DNA of 64,000 nt from Branchiostoma floridae (GCF_000003815.2 NW_023365706.1:167127-231126); one strand, 5' to 3'. Shown: positions 21,571 to 33,059, counted from the stretch's first letter. The notes: generated by a model from the sequence alone, not told the origin. Program-made: numbers and translations.

Positions 21571-21779
21571 ATGTTATAACTTCTTGCATATATTTACTGT
21601 ACACGATCCTGTCTGCGGAATCTCGACTTTACCATTTTATGCAAAATGGGAGAATCAAACCCCTATTTTACACCTGCCCGTTTTACATCTACAAGTTCTG
21701 CCTCTTGCATTCACAACCTCTTAAGACACACCTGACCTGACGGACGTTTTTAGTCAGGTGTTGACGTAGTTCCCTAACG

Positions 21780-21887
21780 TCAAACATGTACCTGTGTTGC
21801 TGGGAAAACAACACCGATCAGGTGTCAGGGTGTGACGCAGTAGCAATATTTTACTTCCTCCAGGTGTTTTAGTTTATTTCCTCCAAA
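21780..21887 (+). promoter_or_regulatory. Promoter-proximal/5' UTR segment of gene B
   Basis: Carries GATCAGGTGTCAGGG, GTGTGACGCAG, then CCTCCAGGTGTTTTAGTTTA and TTTCCTCCAAA before the ATG. The same order precedes first exons C, D and E, so it is a conserved 5' segment. No TATA box is obvious; the transcription start is not determined. Confidence 0.45.
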
Positions 21888-24800
21888 ATGGCGAGTGCCG
21901 TACTGCTCGCTGTGTTGGCCCTGTGCGTTAGTTTCCCTGCCCGAGCCCAGGATGTTAGACCCCACCAGGAGTATGCAGATAAGGGCTACTGTACCTACAC
22001 CTATGTGGTTCCGCCTGGGTCCCGTACTGGGAGCTTTTCTCCGCCACGTCTAGAGGAACAGCTCGCCGAGACCAAGGAGGAAACGGGCCGCTTGAAAAAT
22101 CAGGTGGATCTCTTGGTGCAAACCTTGCTGGGTCTGCAGTCAGTTCTCACGTCCAGGGTGGACAGTTTGAGCGCTGAACTGTCAGAGGAGAAAGTCAGGA
22201 GTGCACAGCTGGAACAGAACCTGACACAGGAGCTACAGGAACAAGAAACCCGTCTCCAAACCCAGGTACAGAACCTGACCCAGGAGCTACAAGAACAAGA
22301 AACCCGTCTCCAAACCCAGGTACAGAACCTGACCCAGGAGCTACAAGAACAAGAAACCCGTCTCCAAACCCAGGTACAGAACCTGACCCAGGAGCTACAA
22401 GAACAAGAAACCCGTCTCCAAACCCAAGTACAAAACCTCACACAGGAGCTACAAGAACAAGAAACCCGACTCCAAACCCAGGTACAGAACCTGGCACAGG
22501 AGCTACAAGAACAAGAAACCCGTCTCCAAACCCAGGTGCAGAATCTGACCACAACCTTTTACGAGCATGACGTGATCATCAAACAACTGCTGCAGGTGAG
22601 TGACAAAATTCTATCTTTATTCCTGTTCATACTGCACAAAAGTAAACCCTTAAGCATGGCTTGAATTAAGCCTCCATAAGAGCAGTCATATTTTTTCGTG
22701 CCCAGAAGGTGGGACTGGTGAACTCAGCCGAGTGTCGGTCACTCGCGGTCAAAACCAGAACGATTCATAAGAATTGTGTTGTCCTGAACAATAGAGGATT
22801 CACCACAGTTGGAAGAGGGCCCTGCCGGACTGTTTTTTGGCTCTCTCGTGTGGCCCCGTGGGACACCTTGCGGCTTTTTGAGTACGTACGCCTTGGCCCT
22901 GGGCTCATTTTGACTCCGTTTTAGTTGTTTTCTTGTGTGTGGCTTTGGAGCCAAACCGGGACTTCATCCGACACGGGATCCCTTACAAATGTACCATAAA
23001 CAAGCCCTACGTCTTTCAGGTTCACTCGAGCGTCCGGAGGTCAATATGCATATGTCTTGCGCGCTTGTATAGTGCCAGCACGAGTCACACTCCGTTAAGT
23101 TCACCCTCGGTCATTTTTTATCAGACCGGCCTATAGTGTACCCCTGTTACTGTGATTAGCTGCACTATATGAAGTTGCACTGTCTTTCAATTTAACCCTA
23201 TCCAGACTGGGCTTGTTTGGATTAGCTTGTCGGGGGGGGGGGGGGCTTTATAATTTCCGAACGGCTTACTCTACGATCACCAAATTCGCAAGGGGTGATG
23301 TTCTCGTTGATTTTTATAATTTGTGAAAGTTTGATATCATTATAACGTAGTATGACGTAATTGTGACGTCATGGCTTGTTTTTGTTGGGGAATTCCATAA
23401 TACCTAAAGATATCACACAAAAAGTTACCAATAAAGGGTTTCTTATGAATATTCAAGTCTTCTGACTTTTGTTGTCAAAGTTTAATTTAGAAATTTGTGA
23501 ATTTTGTAAAATATGCCTTACAGAAACCCACTACCATGGCACGAAATATTGTAAACGTATTATATTTTCTGTAGCTTGTTGCCAAGAAGAAAATCCTATC
23601 GCAAGCCGTAAAGGAGTTATATACAACGTCAAAGTTGGCGCAGGCACTTTTAGCCTCTCCCCCCGTCTGGATAGGGTTAAAACTGTGATGATCATGCCTT
23701 TGGGAGCCTCGTGTACAATTTCTTACCACGTGTACTGAATGATTCACAAATAGACAATTCCTCAAATCCTTCAATTCAAAAAGATAACAAGCCCCCCTTT
23801 GGACACACTTCAGTGAAGTAATACCTCAAATTAGGTAAATTAGGCATTGATTTGTATGATTTGCAGGGGTGATTTCTGAAAAATTACATTACTTATAAAA
23901 CAGCTGCAATTCACAACATGCATGATCTCGCACGTACGGGCTATCGACAAGTCAAACTACATACGCATGCAGCAAAAGGATCTTGAGATACAGCTGCGAA
24001 CAGCATAACCATCCGGACTCAATCAGGGGGTGATTCTCCTTCCTGGAGTAATGACGTCATGTTTCCCACCTTCCATGTTTGTGTTCTTGTGAGTAGCTGG
24101 TACCGGATGACGTCAGCACCACGCTGCCTAGTGACGCAGTGCCCAACACTGTCGCCCCAATAACTGGGATGACGTCACCTATGGAGATACAGCCTTCCAC
24201 TGGAAGCGCCGAAAGTAGAGCAGCTGAGATCACCACAACAACTTCAGCCACTCCTGGCGCGGCGCCTGTAATCGGTGAGAAATCTACAGTCTGTATAGAT
24301 TAGAACATCTAGTGACATGTACTGTTTGCTCTCCTTTTGTAAGAAATTTACAATGAATCTTTTTATTTCTCAATGTTTGGGAATTGAAATAAAATACATC
24401 TCTCGTAACGACCATCTAGCTACCTGCCCATCTGTCAGTCAATCTTTTTTTCTTCTCCCCCCTCTCTCTCTCTCTTTCTGTCTCTCTCGCGATGATGATT
24501 ATGCAGTGTCGTTTTTAGGAATGCAACTTCAAATCCGTCTTGTTGGCGGGTCTACTCTGCTTGATGGCCGAGTGGAGGTCCGAAACGGTACCGGCCAATG
24601 GGGCTCCGTCTGTGATGACAACTTTGACCTGCAGGACGCTCATGTTGTCTGCAGACAGCTCGGCTTCGGGGCGGCCCTGGAGGTGAAACCGGCGGGTCAT
24701 TTTGGGGAAGGTTCGGGGAACGTCTGGCTGGACGAGGTGGCCTGCAGGGGCATCGAGACGAACCTTGGAGACTGTCCTGCTGACTCCTGGGGACGGAGTG

Positions 24801-27800
24801 ACTGTTCACACAAGGAGGACGTGGGGGTCGTCTGTGCAGGTACGGGCGGCTAAGATATAGAAAACATTATGGGAAGGTTTGGGTGATACCTACGAAGCAT
24901 TTGTGCCAAATTAAAGACCTTTGTTGTAACAGAAGCAATACACATTGCCCAAAACGGAAAATAGAATATGTTTTGTTGTGCCCAGGAAACGCAGCTCTTC
25001 GGCTGGTTGGCCTTCCGGCTCCCTGGAAAGGACGGCTGCAAATCCGGCCGTGGCGAGCGTTAGAGTGGGGTGCCGTGTGCAACACCGGCTGGACCGAGGC
25101 TGAGGCCGGGTTCGTGTGCAGACAGATGGGTTATACCGGCGGGGTGACGTCATCTGGGCAGGCAGACATCGGAGAAGGGTCGGAGAACATCTGGCTGGGT
25201 GACGTCACCTGCAGCGGAGACGAGACCAACATCCTGTCCTGTGACTTCAGCTGGGAACCTTCTGACTGTGATCATAGCCAGGATGTACAGATCATCTGTA
25301 CAGGTTAGAGACACATACATACATTAGTTCGCGTCATTAAATAGGTCAGCCATATAAAAATTATATGATCTAGAAAATAAGGCTAGACATGTTTAGGTTA
25401 TGTCGAGCAGGTGAATAGAAAATTCAGTGTCAATATTTTTTCACAACAAGTGAAGGGGAAAGTTGATGATTTATCAGTAGTTGTGATGGCACATATACAG
25501 GTGGTGTGTCAGTCCGCCTTACTGGCAGCCAAAGTCCGTTACAAGGCCGAGTGGAGGTCCGGAATCGCCATGGAGACTGGGGGACGGTCTGTGGTGACGG
25601 GTTTGACGACAGGGACGCCCAGGTGGTCTGTAGACAGCTCGGGTATCGGGATGGAGTCGCCACGGCAGGAGGAGACTTCGGAGAAGGGACGGGAAACATC
25701 TGGTTACAGAATGTCGACTGCAGCGGGGCAGAATCTTCTGTAGGTGACTGTCAGATTCAGAGTTGGGGCAATCAAGACTGCAGCCACAGTCAGGACGCAG
25801 GGGTCGTCTGTACAGGTATGGAGTTTACGTTACATCTGTTATGCAAAGTCGTTACTTTGTTTTTTTGTATTTACAAATGCAGAATGGCATTGCCTTTACT
25901 GACATCTTTACCATAAATAACATTCAGGATTAGTCTTCATTTACGCATACATTTGGTGGTTTCATGTAATATGTTAGTTTTCAAGAGTATAAAAAAATGA
26001 CAAATGAAATAGCTGTCATCTATCGACTTTCTTTTATAAATTCTGCAGAATCAGTTTGATGACTGAAGTAAAACGGTTAAAATAGTAATTGATTAAGGAA
26101 TGTTTTTAACTTAAACCATCTCAATAGAACGACAAGTATTCAATGATAAGATGCCCTCCTATAATCTTAGGTGCCGTGTCCGTCCGACTTACCGAAGGCC
26201 AGACTTTATCAGAAGGCCGAGTGGAGGTCCGGCCCGGAAATGGAGACTGGGGGACGGTCTGTGATGACGGGTTTGACGACAGGGACGCCCAGGTGGTCTG
26301 TAGACAGCTCGGATATCCTACAGGAGTTGCAAGGGTGGGGGGAGTTTTTCCAGAAGGAACAGGAAACATCTGGCTGGACAATCTCAACTGCACGGGGAAC
26401 GAGTCTTCTGTAGCGGACTGTGAGATCAACAGGTGGGGAGACCACGACTGTACCCACAAGGAAGACACAGGAGTCGTCTGTGAAGCAGGTATATGCTATA
26501 GAATCATGTACATCTTTTGTTCTAATGTTAACTGTAATTGAAGCATATTGTCGGCATTAATATTGGAAAAAAATTTTTTTTTACTTAGGCCATGTTGGTT
26601 TGATCTTTGATGACATATGCGCGAATCAGCTTTCATCCGTTTCCAAAGAAAAAAGTTTTGGACCGTACTGTAAATCGTATAATGCAGTTGTAAAATGAGC
26701 ACATATATATCGAAAAAAGACATGATAGTGTCATAGAATGCCAAAGTAAATTCAAAAGTTAAAGAAGTAGGTGTAAAAGAACAAAAATGGAGATGTTTTT
26801 TGGTATACGATACTCTGTATTTAGTCATATTTTCATCCTTCTTGACCGCATCTATAGATTTCATAATGAAGGCAATTTCTTTTTGGCTAAACTTTTATTT
26901 CATTTACACGCTCGCATCGGTTTTGGGGATCCCAGAGAATGCCATCCAAATAATCAAATCAACATGATCTTATTAACCATTTTGTAGGGGAAGACTGTGG
27001 CAAGTATCATTCGTCAGGATGGACAACAAGTGGAGTCTACCCAATCGTTCTCGGACTCCCCGCTGATGTGGAGGCGTACTGTGACATGGATACCGCAGGT
27101 ACAAATGTTGTGAAGCATGGTGGTCTGTCGTGTATATGGTGTTTCTTGATAATGTCGTGTTTCTACATTTATTTGTTCATGCGTATGTAATATTGTGTAA
27201 AAAAAGAAGAAAAAAATTAAACTTATTTGATCATAAAGGCCTTCAACTTTGGCGTGGTGAAATTATGAATGTTTTTGTTGAATATGACTATGAAGTTCAA
27301 TTTAAAATTTCTATAATCACTACTTGCTTCTCCCCACAGAAGGCGGGTGGACTGTGATCCAGCGGCGGCAGGACGGGTCGGTTCCCTTCGACCGGACCTG
27401 GGAGGAGTACAAACTGGGCTTTGGGAACAAGAACGGGGAGTACTGGCTGGGGAACGAGAACATCCACCTGCTGACCAATCAGAAGAACTATCGCCTGAGG
27501 ATTGAACTTTTGGACTGGCAAGGGGAGTCATGGTGGGCAGAGTATAGCACCTTCAGGTGAGTAAAACACCTTCAGGTGAGTAAAACACCTTCAGGTGACT
27601 AAAACACATTAAAGGGATCAAAAATAGCACCTTCAGGTGAGTAAAACACCTTCAGGTGAGTAAAACACCTTCAGGTGACTAAAACACATTAAAGGGATCA
27701 AAACAACTATAAGTGAATAAAACAACTTCAGGTGAGCAAAACCCCTTAAGGTGACTAAAATACCTTCAGGTGAGTAAAATACCTTCATCCATATGTGTTC

Positions 27801-28211
27801 GTGTTGATGTCTGCGTGTACTTATTTTGTGTACGTAATCATTATTAGCAGAATCAAACAGTTTACTTATTTTCTTAGTTTGATGTTCCCATCCAGGGTGT
27901 CCGGTGAGTCGGACGGGTACCGGCTGCACATTTCCGGGTATTCCGGCACCGCGGGAGACTCCATGGCTTACCACAACAGGCAGAAGTTCTCCACTGTGGA
28001 CAGGGACAATGATGACTGGAGCAGCGGCCATTGTTCTCTGCTGCGCGGACCGGCCGGCTGGTGGTTTGGGAGCTGCAGCCAGTCCCTCCTCAACGGCCGT
28101 TACCTGGGCAACTGTGGGGACTCCTGTCCATCCTCGCAAGGTGTGGTGTGGTACCACTGGAGAGGCTATCACTACTCCCTGAAGTCTGTGTCTATGAAGA
28201 TCAGGCCATAA
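21888..28211 (+). CDS. Gene B: secreted coiled-coil / 4xSRCR / FReD protein
   Basis: Nine exons keep phase: 21888-22595, 24097-24274, 24519-24839, 24986-25303, 25501-25815, 26171-26488, 26988-27098, 27340-27556, 27896-28211; 933 aa. A signal peptide (1 to about 20) precedes a CTYTYVVPPGSRTG motif and a coiled coil to residue 236, including six copies of an 18-residue repeat. Exon 2 is a Ser/Thr/Pro-rich, probably O-glycosylated linker. Exons 3-6 each encode one SRCR domain with six Cys (V-C, VVCRQLG, C, DC, DCSH, VVC). Exons 7-9 encode a FReD with GWTVIQRRQDGS, DRDND and SLKSVSMKIRP. A soluble multimeric ligand-binding protein is inferred. The join from exon 1 to exon 2 is the least certain (1.5-kb intron, phase 0 on both sides). 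Confidence 0.82.
22205..22545 (+). repeat. Coding 54-bp repeat (18-residue coiled coil)
   Basis: Six near-identical units encode NLTQELQEQETRLQTQVQ. Hydrophobic residues fall at positions 2, 6, 13 and 17, and 18 residues equal five helical turns. Nearly every unit starts with an N-L-T glycosylation sequon; one reads N-L-A. Cys/Trp-rich frames on the minus strand here are shadows. Confidence 0.92.
23192..23680. mobile_element. TTAA-flanked MITE with piggyBac-like ends
   Basis: TTAA at 23192-23195 and 23677-23680 flank 481 bp whose ends are CCCTATCCAGAC and GTCTGGATAGGG, exact inverted repeats. TTAA target duplication and CCC-starting termini are hallmarks of the piggyBac superfamily. It encodes no transposase and lies in intron 1 of gene B. 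Confidence 0.75.
27547..27785 (+). repeat. 19-bp splice-donor array of gene B exon 8
   Basis: caccttcag|gtgagt is repeated after the used donor (GT 27557): GT at 27576, 27595 (gtgact), 27637, 27656, 27675 (gtgact), 27732, 27751 and 27770. A higher-order duplication of 80 bp (27547-27626 and 27627-27706) includes the exon end. Reading through the first donor gives AGG TGA, a stop, so later donors would remove the C-terminal half of the FReD. Confidence 0.92.
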
Positions 28212-28344
28212 ACAACTTTCTGCATTACCTGTGTTAAATCGGTTGAGAGTTTTTTATGAATTTATAAAACACCAACATTATAAAATGCTGCCTAGGCAGA
28301 CCCGTGTAATGAGTTGTATCATTGTCAAGAAAGAAAAGAAAGAA

Positions 28345-28350
28345 AATAAA
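28345..28350 (+). terminator. Polyadenylation signal of gene B
   Basis: AATAAA 134 bp after the stop codon. Confidence 0.5.
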
Positions 28351-29189
28351 CCCAGTAATATTACTTGTCTGGTCATGGCCAACCCTCTATCAAATCACCT
28401 TTGATTAACAGATAAAACTTGTTTGCTCATGATCGGACATTAAATTTTGCATATGTGCACTAATAATTTGCTGCGTTTTGTAAGATTTTCACTTTTTGTA
28501 TTATATCCTTAATCAATGGTTGTAGCATTTTGGCTGTTGCTGCTTGCATTATACCTCACGTGGAGCATAACACAGCAAACGGTAAATGAAACTTAGATAT
28601 TATTAAACGAATACATGAAAATACTTCTTTTCACTACGGTAATCAGAAGATAACATTTACTATTTCCAAAAGTATGAAGAGCAAATTCATTTCAGTGATG
28701 CAAATAATATGTAATGGCTATCATCAAGAATTAGATGACAACTTAATACATTCAAACCTTTGTACGTGATGTCTCTCTTACAATGTACAGTTGTATCATG
28801 ATGATCTTGATTAGAAGCACAACCTTGTCTTCTAGGGACATTAGTTTCAGAATGTTGAAATGCGCTTTGCCCTGTACTTCTATCATGTTGTGATCAGGAA
28901 GCCTTGGTAGAATATTACATAATGGCAAGAAAATCGGTAATAACACTGCTTTTTGAGCTGATAAAGACAATCACTTGCGTTTAGATCGACAGTCGGTGCA
29001 GTATAATCTCTATCTGGGTAATCAGGGCACATCACAGTTTGACCCTATGATCTGGAGTCCTAGTTACCCCATTCAGCAAAGTACGACCGACAGTCCATCT
29101 AGACCGAAAGAGACTCCTGTAATCGATAAGTAAACGCAATTCTCTGTACCTTAAGCTTATAAAAGAGGAATTGATACAGCGTCTTTGTG
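28351..29189. other. Intergenic, repeats only
   Basis: AT-rich sequence; from 28980 to 29100 a copy of the GATCGACAGTCGG inverted-repeat element. No gene. Confidence 0.5.
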
Positions 29190-29760
29190 GTTTTTATATT
29201 TGTAAGCGTTGCTCTAAGGCACTGTAACTGTGTAGATGGATGCAATACTTTAGCCGGCCGTTGTGAGTCTCTTTTGGGCCGTGCTGACTGGAAGACACAA
29301 GTCACATTGCTAATGGTTTACACTAAGAGCAAACAAGACTTTTGTTCAGTCAGCAGGTTTTGGTACGTAAGTGCTCTTGTGTTGATATTCTGTGGAAAGG
29401 TTCGACTTGTAGTGACCGCCTTGACCAAATACAAGCTCAAACAGGCTCTGTGTAGGGACCTAGATTTCCTCGGGGGCAATGGCTGCGAGGGTCTCCCGTA
29501 ATATTCCCGTTGCGCCACCCGTTGGCGCGAAAGGTTCGCTTCTACTGATTTCAAAGCGTCAAATGGTTTTTTCATATATAACAGTTTTTAGCACTTTCAT
29601 ATTGATCAGTTAAACCATACAACGGAATAATAGTTTCTTCTACAGAACTATGTACGCCGTTTAAAGAATCACCGGGTCGTGGGAGAATTGTTCACGGGCG
29701 GATGGGTACCTTCCCCGCCGGCCAGTGAGAGGCGACCCGGTCGGATCCCCGTTGTGTACA
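29190..29760 (+). repeat. Dispersed repeat R1, copy 2
   Basis: Matches 18700-19300 through gccggccgttgtgagtctct, GGTTTTGGTACGTAAGTG and CGTTGCGCCACCCG. It lies downstream of gene B as copy 1 lies downstream of gene A. Confidence 0.75.
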
Positions 29761-30269
29761 CGATGACTGAACCGATTTACGTCTACTAGTTACCTTGTAA
29801 CTAACATGAAATAACTGAAGCGGGTATTGATTTGTGAGTCGCAAATTTCATGTAACGCCAGTTCACCTTTATTCGTTGGGTAACCTATATCCGTTGCTCT
29901 TAAAACAGGGTATTTGGGATTATCACGGACGTTAGTTTCAAATTGCGATATTTTCAGGATATTGCAGTATAAAACTACTAACCGTCGACTTGATGTACCC
30001 AAATGTATACCCAGTTTTCAAAAAAGCAACGGATATAGGTTACCCATCTGATAAAGGTGAACCAGCGTTAGATGCGAACTATTTGATCCCTGTAGATACA
30101 GCCCACCGTAATACATACCTGTATGTGCTGGAGATGAGCCAAACGTCCGACCGGTCGGTCAGAACCAGGTGTGGCGTACATGTAATTCCTTCACAGATAT
30201 TTCCAGAGACATTTATTGCACTAAAGCTAGTCATCTGAAGTGTAAATGTATAATGAAATATTTCGTATG

Positions 30270-31605
30270 AGCTGGCATCCAGTATTAGCTAAGTTACATG
30301 AGTTTACCCTGCATTACATTGTATGCAATTTCAATAAATCTAAGATCTAAATCTTTCTTGTTAGATCATCAAGGCAAAGCAACTTTGACCCAATATGACC
30401 CTCCTTTCCTTCTTTTGACGTGTGCTGGTCATCCAGACGAAAATCATCCAGCACAGTACGACCGACTGTCCATCTAAGCTATCAGAATAGGGTTTGATGC
30501 AGTGTCTTTGTGGTTCGTATGAATGTTAGTGCCACTTTGTGGCACTGTAACTGAGTAGATCAGCGAGTTTGCAAAGAGATCACTGGTTGCAGTACCTTTG
30601 CATGCCGTAGAGTGTCTCCTTTGTGCCGTGCTGACTGCAGGCACTGCATTCTTAAACTTGATACCACCCCCCTCCCACCCGATAGTCACAGCCAAGAATG
30701 AGATTATGCCTGTGCTGGAGGTGAGCCAAACGTCCGTCAGATCGCTGTCAATCAGGTGTGAGGTTGTTCCTTAACTCAGCTTCCTCCGAAAGTACCCATT
30801 GTACTAGATATAACCAGCTTTCTTCTTAAGATTATCAAGGCAATAGAAAAAGATGTTAATAATGTTTAATGTGTGGACAACATTCAACGCCCCACCCTTC
30901 TCCAGTCGAAGCTTGGCAATCATCTGCCGCAGGTGTTTTAGTTTACTTCCTCCAAAATGGGGACCGTCGTGTGCTCACTGTCTTCCTTCTTCCGTCAGTT
31001 TCTTGCCTGAGCCCAGGATACGCTCCATGTGAAATTCCACCATTTTTGGAAATCCCCGTTGCCATATAGCAACTGGTAACCACAGACCTAAAAATTTCCA
31101 TTATTTTCATTTGGGGCTACCGACACAAAATTGAGAAAAGTCGATTTTTAAAAATAGGTTGGCCACCTAATGGTAAGTTTTCACATTACAGAGCTTCTTA
31201 ATGTCTTCTCATGTGGCAGCAGATTTTAAGAACGAGATGTTCCAAGCCTTGAACCAATTACAATAATACTAATGTTTTGCTGCGTCTTTTACAAAACATA
31301 ATAGATCTGGTGGGAAAACAAAATTTGATGTTGCCTGTATTTTTGCTTCATATCAAGTCGTAAAAACTGTTTGCGACATTTCGAAAATATCAATAGTAAC
31401 GAGCCACCTGTGCTGGTGTGACGCAGTTTCTTCCAACTTCCCCCAAGAAAATTATTGTCTTTAACTCAGCCCCCCCCCCCCCTCTAAAATAAGATCAAGG
31501 CAAAAATCAGAAAAATGCTGGTGACGATTGGTTTGTATATGTGGTCAATTTTACACACCGCCCTTCCCCAGCCCGGGCAATTTTCAATGATAACGGGCCA
31601 TCTGT
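30270..31605 (+). repeat. Segmental duplication R2, copy 1
   Basis: About 1.3 kb aligned almost throughout with 48010-49312, including a dead first exon at 30957 and the poly-C run with its flanks. Small indels separate the two copies. Confidence 0.85.
30957..31025 (+). pseudogene. Dead copy of the gene-B-type signal-peptide exon
   Basis: Preceded by caggtgttttagtttacttc and ctccaaa like the live genes. It starts ATGGGGACCGTCGT, then shifts frame relative to the intact copies and stops at TGA within 20 codons, although the CTGTCTTCCTTCT and GAGCCCAGGA landmarks are still recognisable. The downstream CTYTYVVP region is absent. Confidence 0.8.
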
Positions 31606-31650
31606 GCTGAGGGTGAGCTAAACGCCCTATAGGTCGTTCAGAAGCAGGTG

Positions 31651-31749
31651 TGACTCACTCACTCACTCACTCACTCACTCACTCACTCACTCACTCACTC
31701 ACTCACTCACTCACTCACTCACTCACTCACTCACTCACTCACTCACTGT
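31651..31749 (+). repeat. (TCAC)n microsatellite
   Basis: About 25 tetranucleotide copies. It sits exactly inside a promoter-proximal repeat: agcaggtgtgac precedes and tgtgacttagttccttaact follows, so it grew from the gtgactca part of that motif. Confidence 0.95.
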
Positions 31750-31984
31750 GACTTAGTTCCTTAACTCAGTTTCATCAATGATTTTTATTGTACTTAAGTC
31801 TTCCCCCTCCATTCCTAAGATCACCAAGGTAAGAGTCGAAGAAACTTCATGATGATAGATGAAAAATATATTTTTCAAGTGACTGTAATTTTACGCTCCT
31901 TTCCGGCATCCCTCCCGAAGTTGTGCTCTGATATTCACAGCCGAGTTAACAACATTCCTGCGCTGCACGATCAGAACACCCCGT

Positions 31985-32037
31985 GACATGCTCAAATATC
32001 AGGTGTGACGCAGGTGTTTTAGTTGAATTCTTCGAAG
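31985..32037 (+). promoter_or_regulatory. Promoter-proximal segment of gene C
   Basis: Contains tcaggtgtgacgcaggtgtt followed by ttagttgaattcttcgaag directly before the ATG, as in paralogue D. Confidence 0.4.
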
Positions 32038-32847
32038 ATGGCGATCGTCGTACTGCTCGCTGTCTTCCTTCTGTCCGGCAGTTTCCCTGCCGGAGCCCAG
32101 GACACCAGAACCGACCAGGCTGGGTCCGTCCTGCGGGAGTATGTAGACAAGGGCTACTGTACCTACACCTATGTGGTTCCGCCTGGGTCCCGTACTGAGG
32201 GCTGCACACCGCCGGGCCTCGAGCGGCAGCTCGCCGAGACCAAGGAGGAAACGGCCCGCTTGAAAAATCAAATGTCGTCGATGTTGAGTCAGCAGTTCGA
32301 TCTCACGTCCAGGGTTCAGAACCTGACACAGGGTCTGCAAGAGCAGAAAACACGTCAGCACGGCCAGATAGATAGTCTGTCAGAAGAAAGAGTCAGGAGT
32401 GCACAGCTGAAACAGAACATAACAAGGAAGCTAGAGGAAGAAGAGTCTCGTCTCCAAACCCTGATACAGAATCTGACACAGGAGCTACAAGACCAGAAAA
32501 CAAGTCAGCAAGGCCAAATAGACAATTTGTTCAATAAACTGTCAAAAGAAAGAGTTAGGAGTGCACAGCTGGAGCAAAATCTGACACGGGAGCTGCAAGA
32601 ACAAGAAACTCGTCACCAAACCCAGGTACAGAATCTGTCCGACAAACTGTCCGAAGAACAAATCAGGAGCGCACAGCTGAAAAAGAACTTGACGCAGAAC
32701 CTACAAGAACAAGAGACCCGTCTCCAAACCCAAGTACAGAATCTGACACAGGAGCTACAAGAACAAGAAAGTCGTCTCCAAGCCCAGATGCAAAATCTGA
32801 CTTCAACCTTGTACGAGTATGACGTGATCATCAAACAACGGCTGCAG
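32038..32847 (+). CDS. Gene C: intact orphan first exon (signal peptide plus coiled coil)
   Basis: From ATG 32038 to a consensus donor (CAG|GTAAGG at 32848) there are 270 codons ending in phase 0, the same phase and end (DVIIKQRLQ) as gene B exon 1. It has a signal peptide ending AGAQD, the two-Cys motif CTYTYVVPPGSRTEGC, and a long coiled coil of varied LQEQETRLQTQ-type repeats with many N-glycosylation sequons. No linker, SRCR or FReD exon follows on the + strand in the window before the next paralogue. Either the partner exons lie past the right edge, which would need a very long intron, or this is an exon stranded by segmental duplication. Confidence 0.6.
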
Positions 32848-33059
32848 GTAAGGGACAACATTATAACTTTCCTCATATTTACAAAACATAAAAAATCATA
32901 AGACAAATCATTATACATAAAAATATATATTCGTGTCCTAGTCCGAAAACAATACCTAAAACTAATATCTGACAACAATTATAACAAAGGCTGTTGGTTC
33001 ACACACTGTCATATACAGAATTATTCAACGTTTCTTCTGTACCTAACCATGGAAAACCC

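Noticed and set aside
22100-22552. Minus-strand Cys/Trp-rich 150-aa protein
   Set aside because: It is the antisense frame of the 54-bp coiled-coil repeat; the same shadow appears over C and D.
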